64,000 nt of DNA. Origin: Paracentrotus lividus (lineage: Eukaryota > Echinodermata > Echinoidea > Camarodonta > Echinidae). Below are positions 60,445-64,000 of this stretch, in pieces. The stretch spans positions 5,924,235 to 5,988,234 of the forward strand of contig CALNVZ010003435.1 of the NCBI GenBank assembly GCA_940671915.1. The letters run 5' to 3'. The first letter of the stretch is position 1. Every line of letters starts with the position of its first letter. A program made the position numbers and the translations under genes. The notes beneath the pieces are model-generated. The model ran no database searches, was not told the origin of the DNA, and was given only the letters and a program-made list of their open reading frames with translations.

Positions 60445-60994
60445 CTGTCTTTCTCAAACATTTGTCTGTAGCACTTTATATAGCAGGACCGGACACACTG
60501 CCAGTATGATAGGGCCTTTGTGTAGGACAGCATAGGTTATAATATTAGGATAGGTTAGGATAGGATAGGACTCCCCTGATAGCAGAGTGACGTCTTAAAG
60601 ACGTCTTAAAGACGTCACGTCAGACGTCTTAAAGACGTCAGGAAAAGACATCTTTATGACGTAAATTTGCACCCACGTTTGACGTCTTAAAGACATCGTA
60701 TTTTTACGTCATTATTACGTCTAAAACTGACATCTTTATGACGTAAAAATACGACGTCTTTAAGACGTCAAACGCGGGTACAAATTTACGTCATAAATTT
60801 TTTTTTCTGACGTCTTTAAGACGTCACTGTGCTATCATGGATGTTGACATTAATACTGAGTCCTATCCTATCCTATCCTAACCTATCCTTATATTATAAT
60901 CTATGCTGTCCTACACAAAGGCCCTATTATACTGGCAGTGTGTCCGGTCCTGCTATATAAAGTGCTACAGACCAATGTTTGAAGAAAGACAGAG
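60445..60994. repeat. Palindrome of about 550 bp with ACGTC core
   Basis: The left arm carries TCTGTAGCACTTTATATAGC, GGACCGGACACACTGCCAGT, a GGATAGGTTAGGATAGGATA run, then ACGTC repeats. The right arm is its reverse complement with a few changes. The centre is near 60720. Each arm is about 265 bases. Confidence 0.9.
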
Positions 60995-61299
60995 AGATAA
61001 ATAAAAATATAAAAGTTTTGAATGGTTTAAACAGACGTCAGTACGACGTGATTAATCCACGTCATATCTCGTCATCGTTAAAAATGCAAAAATACCTTGT
61101 CGTAGCATTGGTAAATAAATGAATCGTTAGAATTAACGTCATAAATCTGGTCGTGAAGGCACCATCAATATTACTCACGGTCGTTGTAAGCTTCATCGAA
61201 ATTAGTCGTAAAAGACGTCGTAATAGCGACGTATGACAGCTTATGACCAGTTTACGAAACCTCATTTATGACGTCACTTAGCAGTGTCGCTATCAGGGG
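60574..61299. mobile_element. Possible foldback transposon bounded by CCCTGATAGC
   Basis: CCCCTGATAGCAGAGTGACG at the left and GTGTCGCTATCAGGGG at the right are inverted ends, with ACGTC sequence next to each. The interval overlaps the palindrome, so nested insertion or duplication is likely. Confidence 0.55.
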
Positions 61300-61597
61300 T
61301 TTAAAGAGGCCCCTGACTGTGTTTTACTAATCTCAGGAATGAAAAGGGACAAATATCCTCTTTCCCGAATATACATCCAAAATATTCGACAATCTCTTCG
61401 ATAAATAGAGACAACATAAAAGACTTGTAAATATGAAAATACATGCATTTATTAATGTTGCAATGCAGTGCAATAAGGACCGAGTCTTGTGGTTCCCATG
61501 CTGTTATTGTCAGCGAAAGAAATTATACAGAGCGAATGTACATATTGTAGATTACTAGGCAGGCATTTTGGATTGACGGGTTTACGAATAGACAAAG

Positions 61598-62014
61598 ATG
61601 GAATTAATTGTTACGGTCACAGGAGTTGCAGAGCCATGCGGGAAGAAGGAGGCGAAGCATGTATTTGACTTCGTTTATTTCTTTATTTATCCTGTTTCAA
61701 AGACTTATTTTGGTGAAGACTTACATTATTTCATCAATTAACTGTTACTATGGTTGCGGATATCTACGTTTATTTAAGTACTCTACAATCCTACGTTGTG
61801 CCGAGTCGTATTTCTACAGCGGTGAACTTCAACTATGGATCAAACCGCAGCAGCTTTCACCCCGGAGACGTGGCGGTGACCATCACAGCGGACTAGACAG
61901 AGGACATCAGATGCGAGAAAGAACTTTTATTAATTAAGATGCAGTCATATGTATATTTTGTCATTGTTCATTGAATTTTTATGCTTGAGATGAAAAAGAC
62001 AAGCTTTAAATAAA
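61598..62014 (+). other. Candidate small transcript end: two short frames and a polyA signal
   Basis: ATG at 61598 in strong context (AAAGATGG) opens 47 codons (MELIVTVTGVAEPCGKKEAK...). ATG at 61750 opens 48 codons ending TAG at 61896, with STAVNFNYGSNRSSFHPGDV. AATAAA at 62009 is followed by GT/T-rich DNA. It could be a terminal exon, a retroposed fragment or chance. No family is recognised. Confidence 0.25.
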
Positions 62015-62194
62015 ATCTCAATCATAATTTCATTCAGATCGTGTTTCACTGTTTTTCATTGAAGTGAACAAGTTTTAATAACAGTAAGCAGCGGGTCAAC
62101 GAAAAATAATATCACACGCGTGACAGTTTATGCATAACTGGTTTTATCGATAGTAGATCATAGAAAAACTGAGACACAAATCATTTTTCGAGTA

Positions 62195-63057
62195 TGGGAG
62201 ACCGGGGACATTGTACACGGGGGCAATTGTAACAGGGGCTCCATCCCTAGCAGAAACACGCTACGAAAGTTAAAATTTGTACAGAGCATCGCGCTTTCAA
62301 TCGCCTCCTCATGGCTGTTTGGTATTAGCAATTTTAACGGTTGTGGAACTTTCTACAGCATGAAAAATCGTTTTTTTGAGTAGGAAAGTAATATTTCACA
62401 TTACCAATTGTTTTTCTTCTGGAACAAATTTGTGGAATGAGCTACGGGAACATTTCTATAATATTTAGAAATGATGTTCAAGGCCATAATTTACGAAAAG
62501 TTTACGATGAAACATAAGCTAAGATACGAAAAATCTCTTCCACATGGTCGCCCACCACAGGGGTAGTTAACAATGCCGGTTTTAGGAAATACTTTTGCCC
62601 GTACCTAGTCCGGACATTCCAAGCTCGTACAGAGCACGTAAACTTCTGCAATAATCCCATGCCATGTATAATAACAATGAAAAAATATAATGTAACTTAA
62701 ATCAGCATTGTCAGTTTATGAATAATTAGCTGATGTGGTTAATGTTGTTTAAATCTTGGATCTGTCAAGTGCATACCTTTGAATAAAAGAAAAGCAAAAA
62801 TGTTACAAATTTCATGTGTTACTATTGCCCGTAGTCTGTTACATTGCCCCTGGTTTAGGGGCAATTGTAACACTCGGCTCGTTTTTCGAAATGATATGGC
62901 TTCCAAATAAATAGTTTTACTTAACCAAACCTATTCAATATGTGAGCTAGAGATACAAATTTCGTTTACTTGGTTTTAAGCAAGTATTTAGTTTATATAA
63001 AGTTGAAAGTTCAATTTGAAAAAAAAAAGTGTTACATTGTCCCGGTTCGCCTACCGT
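62195..63057. mobile_element. Element with GGGAGACCGGGGACATTG end, cut by the gap
   Basis: GGGAGACCGGGGACATTGTA at left and GTGTTACATTGTCCCGG...CTACCGT at right are imperfect inverted ends. Internal GGGGCAATTGTAACA phrases recur. The right end runs into the N gap. The GGGAGACYGGGG start links it to the 33 and 42 kb elements. Confidence 0.6.
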
Positions 63058-63082
63058 NNNNNNNNNNNNNNNNNNNNNNNNN
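63058..63082. other. Assembly gap (25 N)
   Basis: A run of N; the true length is unknown. A reading frame spanning it is meaningless. Confidence 1.
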
Positions 63083-63639
63083 TCGAGTACCGTTTGGGGA
63101 ATTCACTCAAATATTTCAAAAGAATTTAGTTGTAAGGGGACAAAGAGCTACCCTACATACACGAACGAACATGATGAAATGCATTCCATTGCAGGATCTG
63201 ATTAAATGCAAAATCCCATCCAGGTGCCATTAGATTTGAACTCCTCTTTCAATTTGTGCATTAAAAAGACATAAAACCACGGAACATCATTGTTGCCAAA
63301 ATAGTTATGTATTGAGCACAGGTTGTGCAAAGCAAAGAACCGGCTTGGGAATTACAACTGAGCACTGCTGATTGTGGTTAAAAGAACGACCCAATCACGT
63401 AAAATATAAAAACAACAACAACGTAATAACTACCAAACACATTATACATATACATGAATTTATTTATTGTATTATCAAAGTGAGTTAAACGAAAGACGAT
63501 AGAGGGTCCTGGAGATTAGAGAAAAGTATTATAATGATATTCATCTTGTAATATAAACATGACCAATAATAAAAAAAAAAGAAAAAAAAATGACCTAAAA
63601 TATGCCGTTCCATTAAATAACATTTGACATGCCGCATGT

Positions 63640-63648
63640 GTTTGTGTT

Positions 63649-63683
<35 letters not shown>
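63640..63683. repeat. (GT)n microsatellite
   Basis: GTGTTT and then GT units. It is the same CA/GT run that borders the inverted copy at about 22170. Confidence 0.95.
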
Positions 63684-63686
<3 letters not shown>

Positions 63687-64000
63687 GCAAGCTCTGGCTC
63701 CCCCTTTCCCCATGCTCAGCCTCTTTTCTGACAAAAACACTTTTCGGCCCCTCCCAAATTTTATTTTCCTACCCGAACCTAAGATTCTTAATTTGTATAC
63801 AGTTATTTCGAATGTAGATGCCCCAAAACGAATTTGAAATCACCAGAAGACGGGAATTTTACGAATGGACGAATTGAGCGAACATTGACGAATGCGACTG
63901 CTCACAACAGCAAATTCATCGGCGCAATTTGCAATTGGATTGAACGTTGTTTGATTTTGGCTACACATAAACGAATTTCATTGCAGATTTGTAATCGCGA
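63670..64000 (+). repeat. Dispersed repeat, inverted copy of 21850-22170
   Basis: It matches the reverse complement of 21850-22170 to the edge of the window. ACGAATT phrases recur within it. Confidence 0.7.

Noticed and set aside
61608-61937. 109-codon + strand frame
   Set aside because: It lacks an ATG in good context at its start and is Arg-rich at the end; other frames in the same interval look more protein-like, so it is not called as CDS.

Overview
The window is animal nuclear DNA: AT-rich, with introns, microsatellites and a dense load of small inverted-repeat transposable elements. The protein-coding content and the style of repeats suggest a marine invertebrate deuterostome, most likely an echinoderm such as a sea urchin. 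The organism is an inference, not something the sequence proves.

The real genes form a head-to-tail cluster of calcium-activated chloride channel regulator (CLCA) family genes on the + strand. Gene A (1266-18293) has its last ten coding exons here; its first two exons lie to the left of the window. Gene B (26634-40771) is complete, with twelve coding exons and 974 residues: signal peptide, N-terminal CLCA metalloprotease-like domain, von Willebrand A domain with a complete MIDAS, beta-sandwich domain, fibronectin type III domain, one transmembrane helix and a short tail. Gene C shows only a first coding exon (44858-45037), with no second exon in the 19 kb that follows. A and B share intron positions and phases. 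In both, the zinc-binding HExxH motif of the family is replaced by RQFAK, so the N-terminal domain should be a pseudo-protease.

The introns and intergenic DNA hold many mobile elements. Most are non-autonomous, with terminal inverted repeats and often TA at both ends. They include CACTG/CACTC-ended families, a GGGGAGACTGGGG family, a 1.6 kb CGTTC-rich element with a 12-bp target duplication, and a family carrying two opposed tRNA-like modules. There are two copies of a tRNA-derived SINE, a decayed jockey-like retrotransposon fragment inside gene B, and a broken CR1/L2-like retrotransposon at 51.3-55.7 kb.

From 45 kb to the right edge no confident host gene was found. That part holds gene C's possible giant intron, a 2.2 kb inverted-repeat unit with a tandem core rich in GCCATTTTG, the retrotransposon, and several kilobases (55.7-61.3 kb) built from ACGTCTTTAAGACGT-like arrays, one forming a palindrome of about 550 bp. 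There is a 25-base assembly gap at 63058-63082. A weak candidate terminal exon with a polyadenylation signal lies at 61.6-62.0 kb.
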